Both the position numbers and the translations under genes were made by a program. From NCBI RefSeq assembly GCF_964199755.1, contig NC_133917.1, positions 4,655,967-4,719,966 of the forward strand: a DNA stretch of 64,000 bases. The letters are read 5' to 3'. Under the pieces are notes generated by a model. That model was not told the DNA's origin and did no database searches. It saw nothing but the letters and a program-made list of their open reading frames with translations. This document shows positions 29,601 to 63,147 of this stretch, piece by piece (position 1 is the stretch's first letter; every line of letters starts with the position of its first letter). Source of the DNA: Larus michahellis. Its lineage: Eukaryota; Chordata; Aves; Charadriiformes; Laridae.

Positions 29601-32600
29601 AGTTTTGCACTGAATCACGCAGAGAAAAAAATCTGCACAGCAATAGCAGTTAAGCACACCAAAAAAAAAAAAAGGAAGGTGGCTTATATAGTAGGATTTT
29701 CATTCTTGGGGATATTCAAAACTGAACAGCACAAGACCACGAGCAACCCGACTTGGCTAACACTTTGGCCTTGCTTTGAGGAAAGGACCGGACAAGGTGA
29801 CCACCAGAGATCCCTTTTAATCTAAATTATTTTATGATTCCACAGACATCTTAACTGCAGCAACTATTCCCAAGGTCAACTTACTGCCACACCTTCCCAG
29901 CAAGGAATTATCGTCACTTAAATACTTATATTACACTTTTCTAAACAGGTATCTGCTCAATGGCTTAAGTCATACCTATCAAGCTACCTTTTCCACGCTA
30001 GTAATCAAGGTAGGCTGATTTTGAAACCAACACCAATTTTCAAGCACACAGACTCATAACAAATATTTCTCAGCCATGTTGTACTTCACAAACCCAAAGG
30101 CTGAATCCTTCTTTATGGAACACTCAAGTTTGTCTGGTGACTCCCTATTACAGCTTTGAAAAGGAAGAACAATCTGCAAAATAGTAGAATTTATAAAGTA
30201 TGCACTCAAAGTAAGAGTTTGTCTCTCCATAAACTCTCAATTTCACTGTGTTAAGATTAAACCACCTCATTCCACAACTGTCCCTAATTTTACAGGCAGA
30301 CCTGTTGAAGTAACAACTAAAATCACTTTTTTCTCCCCCCCAGCTTGAGCACAAGCTGCAGATCCTTCCTCAGACCTGTAGAGTAACAAGCCTATCTGTT
30401 ACTGACGGGCACTCCAGTGTGATTATAAACACACCATATGAATAACAGGCTCTAGGTTTTCACCGACACCTGGGAATTTTTTTTGTGCCTGCAGTTGGAT
30501 AAGATGCATAAGGAGAAATAACAGAAAGTATAACCAAGAAAATAAAAAAGAAAAACAAACTCGTGGGCTGAACTCCTTCATCTTGCCTGCGCAAAAAATC
30601 CACCCCCTTACCGAGTCAGGACTTTACCTGCCTCTACGAGCCTTGCCCCATCTCTATACTCATACTCTTCCCACAGACAAATGGATATTTTACCAACACT
30701 GCGATGCAAAGGTTAATTCATAGGCGCACTAACAGAAATACATGTCAGCGTTACAAGTGTCAGTGTCATGAAAGCACTTCCTCACACTGAAGATCTACAG
30801 CTAAAGGAGAGAGAAAAGAAAGAAATGAAGAGAAGCTAAAACAAAAGAGCTGCACAAGTATATAATTCAAGTTCTGAGTCATCAACTCCGACTGCCAAAT
30901 GTGTGTCGAGGAAGATATTTGACACAATCATCCCCAAAGCCTGAATCAGGGTAAACGCACAATGGGATTTTATTAAGACAAATCTGAACTTTTATGACAT
31001 CTTCAAAGTGGCAGGAAGAAAGAGAAAAGACTTTCTTAAAAAATATGGTCTTTTAAAGTAAACATACTAGAAACTGCCCTGGATGTTGCTCTCACAACCT
31101 GCTTTCACTTTAGGATACCACCATTAAGGAACAACAGAGCAAAGACAGCACTGAAAAAAGGAAGACCCCTCTCAGGAACCGAGCCACCGTCTCTAAGTTT
31201 TACTGTTTAGGCAGAAGACTTCATTTGACTCCTCCCTAAATTAACACCGCAAAAGAAATTTCACAAACCAGGTAGACATTATCAAGACAAAGTAATTTCT
31301 ACCAGGAGGCCTGTGTTATCGGGTGCACTAGGATGCACCGGATCTCTCCTAACATCTCATACTCCAGAGAAAAGAGAATCTTCTGCACATCTTCCCCAGA
31401 CTAAGCCACCTGGACTAAACAAGGCCTGGAAAGTGAGGAGACCTTCCCACAATATCCCTCTCAGGGATCTCATTCTGTCTCACAACATCCTCTCCTTGTC
31501 TGCTGGCGAGCATGACTGTTTGGCCAAGACCAGCAGCAGCACGCCAAGCTGACATGAGATTTTGGCACTGCCACGTGTGTTCCTGGGTCCTCTGCACTGG
31601 TTTGAACTGCCAGTACTTTTCTGTAGCTTTTTTTAATTATTTTTTTTTTTTGGAGGGCAGAAAGATAAGGGAGAAAAAAAAGAGCCTCTCAAATTTCTCT
31701 CCTACTTTGCTGACCCGTTCATTTTTCTCCACAGGTCACCCATCTTTTTATTTCACCTCAGTCCCCTCTTAGTTTCTCAAAGCTCAAGAAAATTCACACT
31801 TCTTACAGAAAATCTACAAAACAAAACCAACTCGATTCCTACTCACTTCAGTCCTATAGCCCTTTTCATTCTTAGAAATGCTTCTGCCCCTTCAATGTAG
31901 AAATTTAGGATTAAATCAATCCTTAATGAACTACTTGAACAGGAATACAAGGTGTCTCGGTCTGCTTCACCTAACGGTTTTCCTAAATAAGCCGCTTTAC
32001 TAATTAGTATCTGTGTCACCCACACAGCCTGCCTCCCGTGTGGCTGTAAGAGATATACATCACGGAAAGGATAAACCTCTGCCCCAGGGAAGAGTTAATA
32101 TCATATGTTTACGGATACTCAAGTAAATGAGAAACACTGTATTACACCTGTTTATGGGCTGATCTGACGATCTGCATGCACTCTGCCATGCCCGAGATGC
32201 AGGGGATCCACAAACCGTTTAATAATACACTAGACTGTGCGAACAAGCCCTATTTCCTCATCCAGGAACTCGCAAGGGTAGTACAACACAGGCAGAGACC
32301 AGCACCACGCACGAACCAACAGCGGCAGCAGCCCGCTCTCTCACTTGCCCAGCTGAGGTTCTCCCAGACAGGAGGAGAAATAAAAGTGAATTCCCCGGAC
32401 TTTTTTCTTGCGCTACCTCAGCATAAGGTACCGCCAGCCTCTGGGGATCCAACACCAGGGGAGACAGGAAACAGGCTGTTGTACATCGCAACAGACATAG
32501 TGTGGTTCCCACCTTACGCAGAAGAATCATAGAATCATCTATGTTGGAAGAGACCTTTAAGATCATCGAGTCCAACCATCAACCCAACACTACCCAAACC

Positions 32601-33591
32601 ACCACTTAACCGCATCCCTCAGCGCCATGCTTAACGATCTTCTAAATATCTCCAAGGATGGTGACTCCACCACTTCCCCTGGGCAGCCTGCTCCAATAGT
32701 TGATAACCCTTTTGGTGAAGAAATTTTTCATAATACCCATCCTAAACCTCCCCTGGCGCAACTTGAGGCCGTTTCCTCTTGTCCCATGGCCTGTTCCTTG
32801 GGAGAAGAGACCGATCCCCCCCGGCTGCAACCTCCTTTCAGGGAGTTGCAGACAGAGAGAAGGTCTCCCCTCAGCCTCCTCTTCTCCAGGCTGAACACCC
32901 CCAGCTCCCTCAGCCGCTCCTCACACGGCCTGTGCTCCAGACCCCTCGCCAGCTCTGCTGCCTTTCTCTGGACCCGCTCCAGCCCCTTGATGTCTTTCTT
33001 GTGGTGAGGGGCCTAAAACTGAACCCAGTATTGGAGGTGCGGCCTCCCCAGTGCCGAGCACAGGGGACGGTCACTGCCCCAGCCCTGCTCACACCATCCA
33101 ATATTCCCTCTCCACGCAAGAAGAGCCGCGGGAGAGGCCGCGGGCGGGGAGCCGACCCCGCGGAAGGCCTCGGCGCTGCCCGAGGGGCGAGCGGGGCCCT
33201 GCCCGCCCCAGCCCGGCCCCAGCGCCGACCGCCCGCCGCTCCCCCCGGACCGGCCCGTTGCTAAGAGACACAGGCGGCCTCGCCGCACGCTCGGCCCCAC
33301 GGCGGGAGCGGGCGGTGTCCGGGCCGCCTCAGCCGGCGGAGGGCCCCGCCGTTCCGGGGGCGGCCGGCGGCGGAGGCGGCCCCGCGCTCACCTCTCGAAG
33401 AGCAGTCGCACAGCGAAGATGCCGAGCGCCAGCGGGAAGGCGGAGAGGACGTGTCCCGCCCGCGGGTACTGCAGCCCGCTGCCCGGCGGGCCCGGCTCCC
33501 CGGCCAGGTCCGCCCACGTCACGTTGTGCGGCAGCCAGAACCGCTCATTCCAGAACCAGGCCCGCAGCGCCGCCGCCGCGGCCGCCGCCAT
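14654..33591 (-). CDS. CERS5: CERS5, ceramide synthase 5, complete, 394 aa, 10 exons
   Basis: Multi-pass ER enzyme that N-acylates sphinganine, mainly with C16 acyl-CoA, to give dihydroceramide. Exons in transcript order: 33392..33591, 26848..26953, 24591..24721, 23546..23603, 22931..22981, 22136..22228, 20640..20768, 20248..20354, 18214..18370, 14654..14806; all GT-AG, phases consistent. A seven-alanine N-terminus is followed by an N-glycosylation sequon (N23-V-T). The Hox-like segment (about 68-138) has [11 protein letters not shown]. The TLC domain (about 139-340) contains the catalytic H221-H222 (FVHHLATIG) and the acidic pair D249 and D252 ([11 protein letters not shown]). The acidic C-terminal SSSEEED resembles the casein-kinase-2 sites of CerS enzymes. 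Text and length fit CERS5 (human 392 aa) over CERS6, and LIMA1 next door agrees. Confidence 0.97.
17685..18125 (-). mobile_element. CR1 LINE 3' fragment in CERS5 intron 9
   Basis: Reverse complement of the avian CR1 3' end. The plus strand begins with the complement of the terminal ATTCTATGA repeat and continues through the well-known stretches read here as ccttaaagcccag, tgccctgggcagggacacct and tggcttgagcccctccagg-like text, ending in the CR1 ORF2 C-terminal region. About 440 bp, 5'-truncated as usual. The insertion is on the same strand as CERS5. Confidence 0.9.
28299..28326. repeat. A-rich run
   Basis: About 20 consecutive A then a further A-rich tract, in CERS5 intron 1. No element body is recognisable next to it. 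Confidence 0.8.
28973..28988. repeat. G homopolymer run
   Basis: Uninterrupted run of about 15 G in CERS5 intron 1. Likely to be length-variable and an assembly or sequencing weak point. Confidence 0.8.
29722..29846 (+). mobile_element. Old CR1 LINE 3' tail fragment in CERS5 intron 1
   Basis: Reads gagcaacccgacttggctaa, then gaccggacaaggtgaccacc and ends ttattttatgattcc, which parallels the terminal part of older CR1 subfamilies. More diverged than the other CR1 copies here, so older. Confidence 0.65.
32524..33090 (-). mobile_element. CR1 LINE 3' fragment in CERS5 intron 1, next to the promoter island
   Basis: The plus strand starts aatcatagaatcatctatgt, the complement of the repeated CR1 terminus, followed by the complements of tcgatgatcttaaaggtctc and gaacggcct-like CR1 text. 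It ends in the ORF2 C-terminal region (cagttttaggcccctcacc in reverse complement). About 565 bp, 5'-truncated. It abuts the CERS5 CpG island. Confidence 0.92.
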
Positions 33592-34070
33592 CTTCCGCCG
33601 CCGCCGCCTCCCTCCCGGCGGCCGCAGCTGAGGCGGCCACCGCAGCCGACAGCGGGGCGGTGCCGGGCCCGCCCCTCCCCTCCCGGCGGGCGGGGCGCAC
33701 GCGCAGGCCGGGCGAGGGGGCGTGGCTTCCCCAGGCCACGCCCTCCCCCCGGCGGACCGTTAGCTCGGAGCAGGCGCCGCGCGGGCTCCTGAGGGCGCGG
33801 CGCGCGCGCGGTGCCGCCTCAGCGGTGGCTGAACGCCGGGGGCGGCCCGTCAGGCGCTGCCGAGGTCTCGGGGGGTTTTCCCGTGATCAGAGACGGGTTG
33901 TTTTGACTGAAAAAAAGCCCTCAAGGCAGTCTTTAATGGGGCCGAAAGCACGCGCTTCCTGAGGGGAGTCCGGCCTCTCCCTCCCGGGAAGGCCCCGGCG
34001 GAGGCAGGCGCCAGGCAGGGCCCGGCCCGAAGGCCGCGGAGGCGGTTCCTACTGAACGCCGGTAGGTAGA
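33100..34070 (-). promoter_or_regulatory. CERS5: CERS5 CpG-island promoter
   Basis: Extremely GC- and CpG-rich block around CERS5 exon 1. It carries a GCGCACGCGCA string (NRF1-like) at 33695..33705 and several GC boxes. A near-perfect GC-box inverted repeat lies at 33716..33745 (arms GGGGGCGTGGC and its complement, one mismatch). A YY1-type AAGATGGCGGC overlaps the start codon (minus strand, 33584..33594). YY1 sites at the ATG are a known promoter architecture. The TSS is inferred to lie within about 100 bases upstream of 33591. Confidence 0.6.
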
Positions 34071-35689
34071 TAAACCGCCTCCCACTCAGCCCCGAGGGGC
34101 AGGACTCCTCAGAGGGGCTTACGGCCCCTTTCCCTCCTCTCTAAAGGGCCCCAGAGCTGAAGCAGGACAGTGCAACTTTAAGCTTATGGTAAGATAGCAA
34201 GGACTAGTTTTACTAATATTAATAGCCATGTGGTTTAACATTTAAGCAGAGGACAGAGCATGAGAGGTATGCTGGTTGGCAAAGCTTAAAATATTCTTTA
34301 CAGCTTTTACAACCTTCAGCAAAAAATGTGGTTTAGCTTGACAGGCTTGGGATGAGAGTTACCAAGTAACAAAGCCTGGCCTTCGTGTAAGCTCATCAAC
34401 TAGGTTTTCAAACTCTGTAAAGGTGGTCAGCATCAACTTCCTTGTATATTGTAGCAAATGATCCATCTTTCATATAATAGCTCTTTTGGCATCTGTCCAG
34501 TCAAGAGCAAATTAAACAGGCCATTAAGCACTCAAATACTATGATAACTAATAGATTCAAGGACAGGCTGGCTCATGATCTGGTCACTTTTTTTTTTTTT
34601 TTTTAAAAATCAATGACTATTTAAAGTACCACTTGTGCTAATTTCTCCTTGAAGATGTTCAGCCAGTCTGAGTGAAGACTAAGGGTCCTGTATCTCAAGA
34701 GACTTACAGACACCTCAGATTCAACTGGAACTAATGATGTATATGTAACTGGTCACTGCAGAGAGTATTGCTTTAGTATCATGTAACTAGGGATGCATTG
34801 TAAAATTCAATTGCGTTTCCTAAGAAACAAACAGTAGGCATGTTCAATAAATACAAGTCCACAACAAATATTCTTCTCTTCCTTTTCAAATACACTTAGC
34901 ACAATTTCCAGTCAGAAAGACCTCCAATTGCTTAGTACTTGGAAGAAATCTGATACCAAATGGATTTTGTTAGGAAGAGATAAAGGTTACAGAAAGCTGC
35001 ATGTGCTTGCACATCCCAGCTTTCTTAGTTTTGCAGTATCTCTCATCTGTACAAATCAAGTCTTACTTCTCCCTTAGAAAGAAAGAAAAATTCGCAGTAG
35101 GTTGTATATCTCTTGATGTGCAACTGCTAATACCTTCTAGCTACATAGCAGGCTTCTCTTCCCCTCTCTCTCCCTCCTTCCCCTATATACATGTCATACA
35201 CACGTGCATTTTCTCATGCTGCTGCAGGTCATTTACTGCTTTTCTTCTAGGTTTTAACCCCCATCTGTCCAAACCAAACCCACCTCAGGCTTAAGTGAGA
35301 ACAACTGCAATACAAAGAAGCTTATAGGAAGTGGGGGGCGGGGGGGGTGAACCCTCCGTTGTCCTCAGCTTCCATGCCTGAGAAGCACCTGAGGCCAGAA
35401 ATGGAAGTGTAGAATACCCACACATCCTTATTTCTTTCGCCCATCCTGTTCGAATCCCTCTTTTCCACAAGCTCTTGCAGAAGAGAGCACAGTCCACCCA
35501 TTTGACTGTCAACCAGAAAAAAAAAAAAAGTGGACACACAGTGTCACCTAGTGGCACCACAAAAATCACTGTCTGGTCTACAGCTTCCAGTAAGGACACC
35601 GGTGTTTCACCCATCTTTTCCCATGGTCTTTTCAAAATGCCGCCTCTTTGTGAAATGAGTATGAATCCAGTCTTCAGACTTAAGTCTTT
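34071..35689. other. Intergenic, CERS5 promoter to LIMA1 3' end
   Basis: A/T-rich sequence with a T-run at about 34588..34604 and a short G-run near 35333..35347. No gene, RNA or clear repeat element recognised. Confidence 0.65.
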
Positions 35690-35705
35690 ATGTAAATGAC
35701 TGAAC

Positions 35706-35711
35706 TTTATT
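35706..35711 (-). terminator. LIMA1: LIMA1 polyadenylation signal (distal)
   Basis: TTTATT on the plus strand. It is about 1.2 kb past the stop, a reasonable length for this gene. Confidence 0.6.
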
Positions 35712-35937
35712 GAAGGTTTCATAGTTAGCAGGACTGTTAAGAAAGCAGAATATTTTACACCTCAAGTATAGTTAAGAGCTAATTCTCATGAGAGTACAGT
35801 ACAAATAACAGCTAATATAAAAGAGCATCCTCCTTCCACCGTTCAAGATTTCATTATTTGTAAAACAAATGAAGTCAAGTTTAAAAGTGTACTAAGCTTC
35901 AATGCTAGCAATCAGAAAGTTTCACTGTTCAGATGGT

Positions 35938-35943
35938 TTTATT
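35938..35943 (-). terminator. LIMA1: LIMA1 alternative proximal polyadenylation signal
   Basis: Second canonical hexamer on the minus strand about 230 bases before the distal one. Use is not testable from sequence. Confidence 0.4.
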
Positions 35944-36918
35944 CCAGAGATTTTGTAATGCAGCATAATTTCACAGCCATAGTGAAAAGATTGATGGCAG
36001 CTTGATACAAGTAGGATTTCAAAGTTTTCAAAAGGCCTTAAAAATATTATCTGCAGCTTAAAATTAATGATGATGAACTCCAAGTTAAAAAAAAAGACAC
36101 AAACCAACAACAACAAAAAAAAAAAAAACCAACCCACTTCAAATGCATATGAAATGCAAAAGTAATGCCCTGCAGGCTACTGCAAAAGTGTTGACTTGTC
36201 CTCAAAGAGATTTGTTAATCAGCACAGCTTCTGGATAAGCACTAAAATACATACGTTCCAGCAACGGGCACGCCATTCCAGTTGCACGGAGAAAAATAAA
36301 GAGAGTAGGGAGTCTTCAATTGATCACAGGCAGTTTTGAGAAAGAAAAATCACATTGCACTCCGTTTAAGATGCTTTAGTTGTTGGGTACTAAGCACATA
36401 ATGTTTTTATGATTAAAAAAAAAGTCCCAGTTGTGCCCTTTACACGTATTAAAGTGCATTAAGTTACCATTTTTAAAGCAGGCCAGAAAGTCCCTTTGAA
36501 ATTGGTCCCTAAGCACTGCAGTAGCATTTGTAGTGGTAGAAGTAGTGTACTACAGAAAGCCTGTTTCACACCACCAGTACGAGTACAGTGAAATTCCATA
36601 AGTTGTTAGTGAAATGCGTACTGAAGCTCAAAAAGGGTAAGACAGTAGGAGTACAGAACAGCTCTGTTCTTGTGCTGGGGACAGATATTACCTGTTGAAG
36701 CTATCCCACAGCCAGATACTTGTTTCCATGCACCTAAACATACTCTTTGCAGGCTTCCAGAGTATTTTTCTAGTTGAGATCATTTGTACATAGGATTCCC
36801 TTAATGTCGATGTGCAGTATAGCATCACTTTCATGGAAGACAGCTGTTTGTTAAAGCTAAAAACACCGATTTAAAAAGGCCCAGCACCTTGCAGTAAGTT
36901 TTCTAGTAAAAGGCCAAT

Positions 36919-59328
<22,410 letters not shown>

Positions 59329-62300
59329 CTTATCACCACAAATACCTGCTCAGGAAGAAAGCACAGCGTCAGGCAATATGAATTACGTGAGCAGAGAAGT
59401 TGTTTCACAAAGTGATCCGGCACTAAGTCACCATTCAGGTGCTCCCAGCGTACGAGTGCCACTAAGTGCTGATCATTCAGGACCTTGTCCATCAACTGAC
59501 TTAACAAAAAAAGGCATCAGATTAAAATTATAATTTCCTCTGCAGATGCTATTGAGATGGTGCCCTTGATAAAACACTAGCCACAATGAAAGGGGTGCGA
59601 GATAAGCCCTGCGCCAGAACAGCAGTGAGACGCAAGCTGTGATTGAGGAGGATGCGAGCACGAAGCTCTGCGTTTCCTATACACAGGCGGGCTCTGGGAA
59701 GCCCTAATGTGCCCTCTCTTGTTCTGGTTTCTAAACCAAATGTGCTGGCATTTATGTAAGAAGGCTTGAGTTATGAAACCTAAGAGGATGTAATTCCTAT
59801 GCAAACATTTTTCATTCACTCTCGCAGTGTTCATTCTTAATGCAGCAGCCGTTTCCTCTGTGAGCTGAAACAAGTCGTCTGTTCGCGGTGGCAGCTGTAA
59901 ACCTCATGTTGCAATAGCTATCACTTATCTAAAGGAATAGTTTTAACTACCCTGTCCTGCTGTAAACGGGAAGAGATTTTGTACAGCTTTTCACCACAGA
60001 AGCCAACGAGACTACATCAGATATTTTTTTTTTACATACATAGTTTTCTTTTGTGGAGGAGGAAAGGAGGGGAGATTAATTTAAAGAGTTCTCTGATAAG
60101 ACAAAAATAAAGCTTGTAGGGCAACGCCTTTCCTTTTTTCCTCTTTTCTTTTATCCCTGGTCTCATGTCACACAATGCCTGCAGCAAGTGCACTAACCGA
60201 TCCTGCAGTGCTAACATCAGGCAGGCTGATCTCTTGCTCACATTTTCCACCAGTTTCTCTATCTGATTTGCACCAGTAGGACACAGAACTCTAGAAGCCC
60301 CAGTACAGGTCTGCCTGACCACTAGTCACACTGGAAAGGAAGCACCTTAAGACAACTTGATAGAAACAGTCAATCCACTGTAGGAAAGACCACGTTCTAG
60401 AATCCTCATAGGCATAAAATGCTCAAAACCGGCAAAGACTCAGGATTCTGTAACGCCTCAGTCCAGAAGAATTCGGCCGCAGCAAGCGGGGGCTCCATGG
60501 TGTTGTGAATCCCGGCAGTTTCCAGTGCAGGAAGGGGAGCGCTGGGTCTGCAAGGTGCCCAGCGGGTGCTGGGACCACAGGAGCCTCTGTGGTGCTGGGA
60601 CCAGCAGCACTTCTGTGGTGCTGGGACCACAAGAGCCTCTGCGGTGCTGGGACCAGAGGCACGTCTGCGGTGCTGGGACCACAGGAGCCTCTGCGGTGCT
60701 GGGACCACAGGAGCCTCTGCGGTGCTGCACCCTGCTGCTGCGCAGGGAGACAACAGGCGCTGCCTCGGCGGATGGAGTCAGGCAGAATGGGACTTTCTCT
60801 ACCATTCCCTAATTCACCTGATGTCATGGAGAGAATGACACACCATGTCAGCACATGTTTCTTCAAGATAGTGATTTAGATGCTGCGTTGAGACGTACAG
60901 GTTGAACTATTGTGGCAAACAAGAAAAGTTACGCGATTTTCGCTGTGATGTTGAAACACCCTGAAACTACTTATCAACATTACATTTCCAGTTGCAGCTT
61001 TCTGCACCTTCAGACTCACGTCTCCCACTTAAGACACCTCTGAAACGCACCTGGTGCCCCTTCCAACTGGCAAGAGAAACCCAGACTGCAGAGTTACCGT
61101 CTGAAATTCATGCTTTCTTGAAAAATTCTGCATCACCAAATTACCCTCTTCAGTTCACCTGCAAACTTTGGACTGGACAAAGAGAAGGATGCTCCCCATC
61201 CGGCTGGCTTAAAACAGTTACGGACCTTTGCCAACTGCACAAATGATCATCCCCAAAGACAAAGGATCTAATTAGGATATGAGAGGAGTGCTCAATTTTC
61301 TCCCTTTTAAAAAAACATATTGCACATGCAAATAAATATGCATTTCTGTGATTACAGAATGTAGTCCCTAGTGTTGCTGCCCAGTAGCAAACATTTAGCA
61401 TATAGATTTAATAAAGCCAAAGAATATATATGCAGAGATTATAGACAGAATTTACTCCTGAAGGATGTAAGTCCATGCTAAAAAAGAATTCTGAATCAGC
61501 CATGTAATGCTACAGTCTAAACTTCTGTTTCCTGATTAATCTTGTGCCAAAAGGAGATCACCTGAAGCCCGGCTTTGCAGTTTAAATGGCCTCTCACAGA
61601 GCAGCGAAAGCGCGGTGGGGCATTCATCAGGGCCTCCCCTGGCAGAGCTGACGGGCTCCCATTGGCACGCACCTTCCACGGAAGGACAGCTTCACTAAAA
61701 TACTGAGAAAACAAAATCTAGCTCAATTGTGCAGAAAATAAGCCGGGTTTTGATGCCCAAGCATTCCATCGCTGCTCGCAGCGCTCACTGTTTGTGGATA
61801 CGTTTCCTCCCCTGTTGTGTTTTTGTTCCCTTTCCATTTTCTCCATTAAAGCCTCAGGTTCATTAGGACAATTAGGCCCGGTTTGGCAAAAATCTCTTTA
61901 TAAAGGCAGTAGCTACTGCTCAGACCTTCAAATGGAAAGTCAGGAAGCGCATCTGGAATGTCAGTCGCCAGAAAAGACAGAAACCAGAACTCTAAGATGC
62001 CCTGAGACTTGTGCTCCCACATTTTTAACGCCATTCCACATTCTCAGCACTTCCCCACACGCTCATAGTTTCATTGTGTTCAAGTATCTGCAGACTTTTT
62101 TTTTGGCTGCTCCTTCTGAATCATTTATTCCAAGTCACTTCAGGAAATAGTCCTTTATTGTACACATAAAGATTTAAAGGAGATCGCGAGCATTGTGCAT
62201 CTGGCGACAGAGGCAGGTTGGGGCGCAGAGGGGACAGGGAAGGCGGAGTGGGGCGAGAGGGGAGGGGGGAGCTGCCATTTGGCCACTCATGCACCAAATC

Positions 62301-62867
62301 TGCCACAAATAATTAGAACAGGGAGGATGAAAACCCACTTCTGGGATGGTCCTGAAAGAGAAACTCCTGCTTCCCGCCTGCCCCAAAGCAGAACGGGTTG
62401 ATTTGGTGCCGACGGCCGGAGCGCCGCAGGAGGGGACATCACCCCGGTAGCCAGGAGCAGCTCGGACACCGGGGCCGGGCGGCGGCGGGGCCCTCAGGCT
62501 CTCCGAACCCCCCCGCAGCCCCCAAAACCCCCTTTTTTCTCCCCACACCACCCTGCGCGGTGCCGGACGGGGCCGATCCCGGCTGTCACGGCCCCACGCG
62601 TGACCGGGGCACCGCTCCCCCCCAGCCCCCCGGGGTCCCGGTGCACGACGCGGCCAGCCCCGGGCCCTGCGAGCCGGCAAATCCCCGCGGGACACCGGGC
62701 ACGGGAGAGGGAGCAGCGCTCCGGCCCGCCTCCGGGGCGGGTAACGGTCAGCGGGCACCGCCACATCCCCGCCACGGCGACCCAGTGCCGCCGGGTCCCG
62801 GCCCCCCCGCCCCGGCCGCGCTGACAGGGCGCGCGCCCCGCGCTCCCCCCTCCCCCGCCCCACGCAC
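59329..62867 (-). other. LIMA1: LIMA1 5' UTR intron (intron 1) and start-exon leader
   Basis: Between the ATG exon and the CpG island. A likely acceptor ends GAGCAG just before the leader GTATTTGTGGTGATAAG preceding the ATG, giving a short leader on the start exon. The interval contains the 26-bp minisatellite at 60560..60730 and otherwise no recognised element. Confidence 0.55.
60560..60730. repeat. 26-bp minisatellite, about 6.5 units
   Basis: GGTGCTGGGACCACAGGAGC followed by CTCTGC repeats with an exact 26-base period: the GGG of successive units starts at 60571, 60597, 60623, 60649, 60675 and 60701, and a degenerate seventh unit begins at 60727. Units vary in the middle (CCACAGGAGCC, CCAGCAGCACT, CCAGAGGCACG). 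Because 26 is not a multiple of 3, repeat-like ORFs occur in several frames on both strands; none is a gene. Confidence 0.95.
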
Positions 62868-63145
62868 CTGCGGCGGCCGGGAGGCGGGTCCCGCGCGCGC
62901 ACCTGTCGCAGCTGAGGCGGTGAATGCACCTCCGCGCGGCGGCGGCGCCGGGCAGCCGCGGCGGCCCCGCCCCTCGACACGCCCCCCGCCCCTCGACACG
63001 CCCCCTGACGGGGGGCTTCCCCGGCGCATGCGCACTGCGCCCCTCCCCCGAGGACGCGGGGGCTTCCCTGCGCGGGCCCTTCCCGCCCTCTGCCTGCTGG
63101 CGCTGAGGGCGGTGGGCGCTGCTCGATGGCCGCCTCCGCTGTGAG
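62400..63145. promoter_or_regulatory. LIMA1: LIMA1 CpG-island promoter with non-coding exon 1
   Basis: Dense CpG island. On the minus strand two possible first-exon donors are visible: exon ending at 62903 (GACAG before GTGCGC) and exon ending at 62868 (CGCAG before GTGCGT). Either would give a non-coding exon 1 for LIMA1. A GCGCATGCGCA string (NRF1-like) lies at 63024..63034. A nearly exact CCCCTCGACACGCCCCC tandem duplication lies at about 62970..63005. A plus-strand ATG with a donor follows at 63126..63145, so the island may be bidirectional. Confidence 0.55.
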
Positions 63146-63147
63146 GT

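Larger units (their letters stand above)
14807..33391 (-). other. CERS5: CERS5 introns
   Basis: Introns in transcript order: 26954..33391, 24722..26847, 23604..24590, 22982..23545, 22229..22930, 20769..22135, 20355..20639, 18371..20247, 14807..18213. Intron 1 is the longest at 6.4 kb and holds two CR1 pieces (29722..29846 and 32524..33090). Intron 9 (the last) holds one (17685..18125). Apart from A-runs, G-runs and a CA/TG-rich patch near 24255..24292, I see nothing else; no tRNA, snoRNA or extra coding exon was recognised. Confidence 0.85.
35690..36918 (-). other. LIMA1: LIMA1 3' UTR
   Basis: Runs leftward from the LIMA1 TAA (36919..36921) to a minus-strand AATAAA at 35706..35711; a second minus-strand AATAAA at 35938..35943 could give a shorter form. 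A/T-rich with no coding content. Confidence 0.65.

Noticed and set aside
33051-33962. 303-codon plus-strand ORF over the CERS5 island
   Set aside because: Antisense to CERS5 exon 1 and its promoter; Arg/Pro/Ala-rich chance frame in a CpG island.
35401-35465. GTTCGAATCCC resembling a tRNA B box
   Set aside because: No matching A box 30-40 bases upstream and the flanks cannot form an acceptor stem.
60406-60879. Six overlapping ORFs with repeated PSTAE / CWDHRSL-like text on both strands
   Set aside because: Product of the 26-bp minisatellite: a period not divisible by three places the same repeat in all frames.
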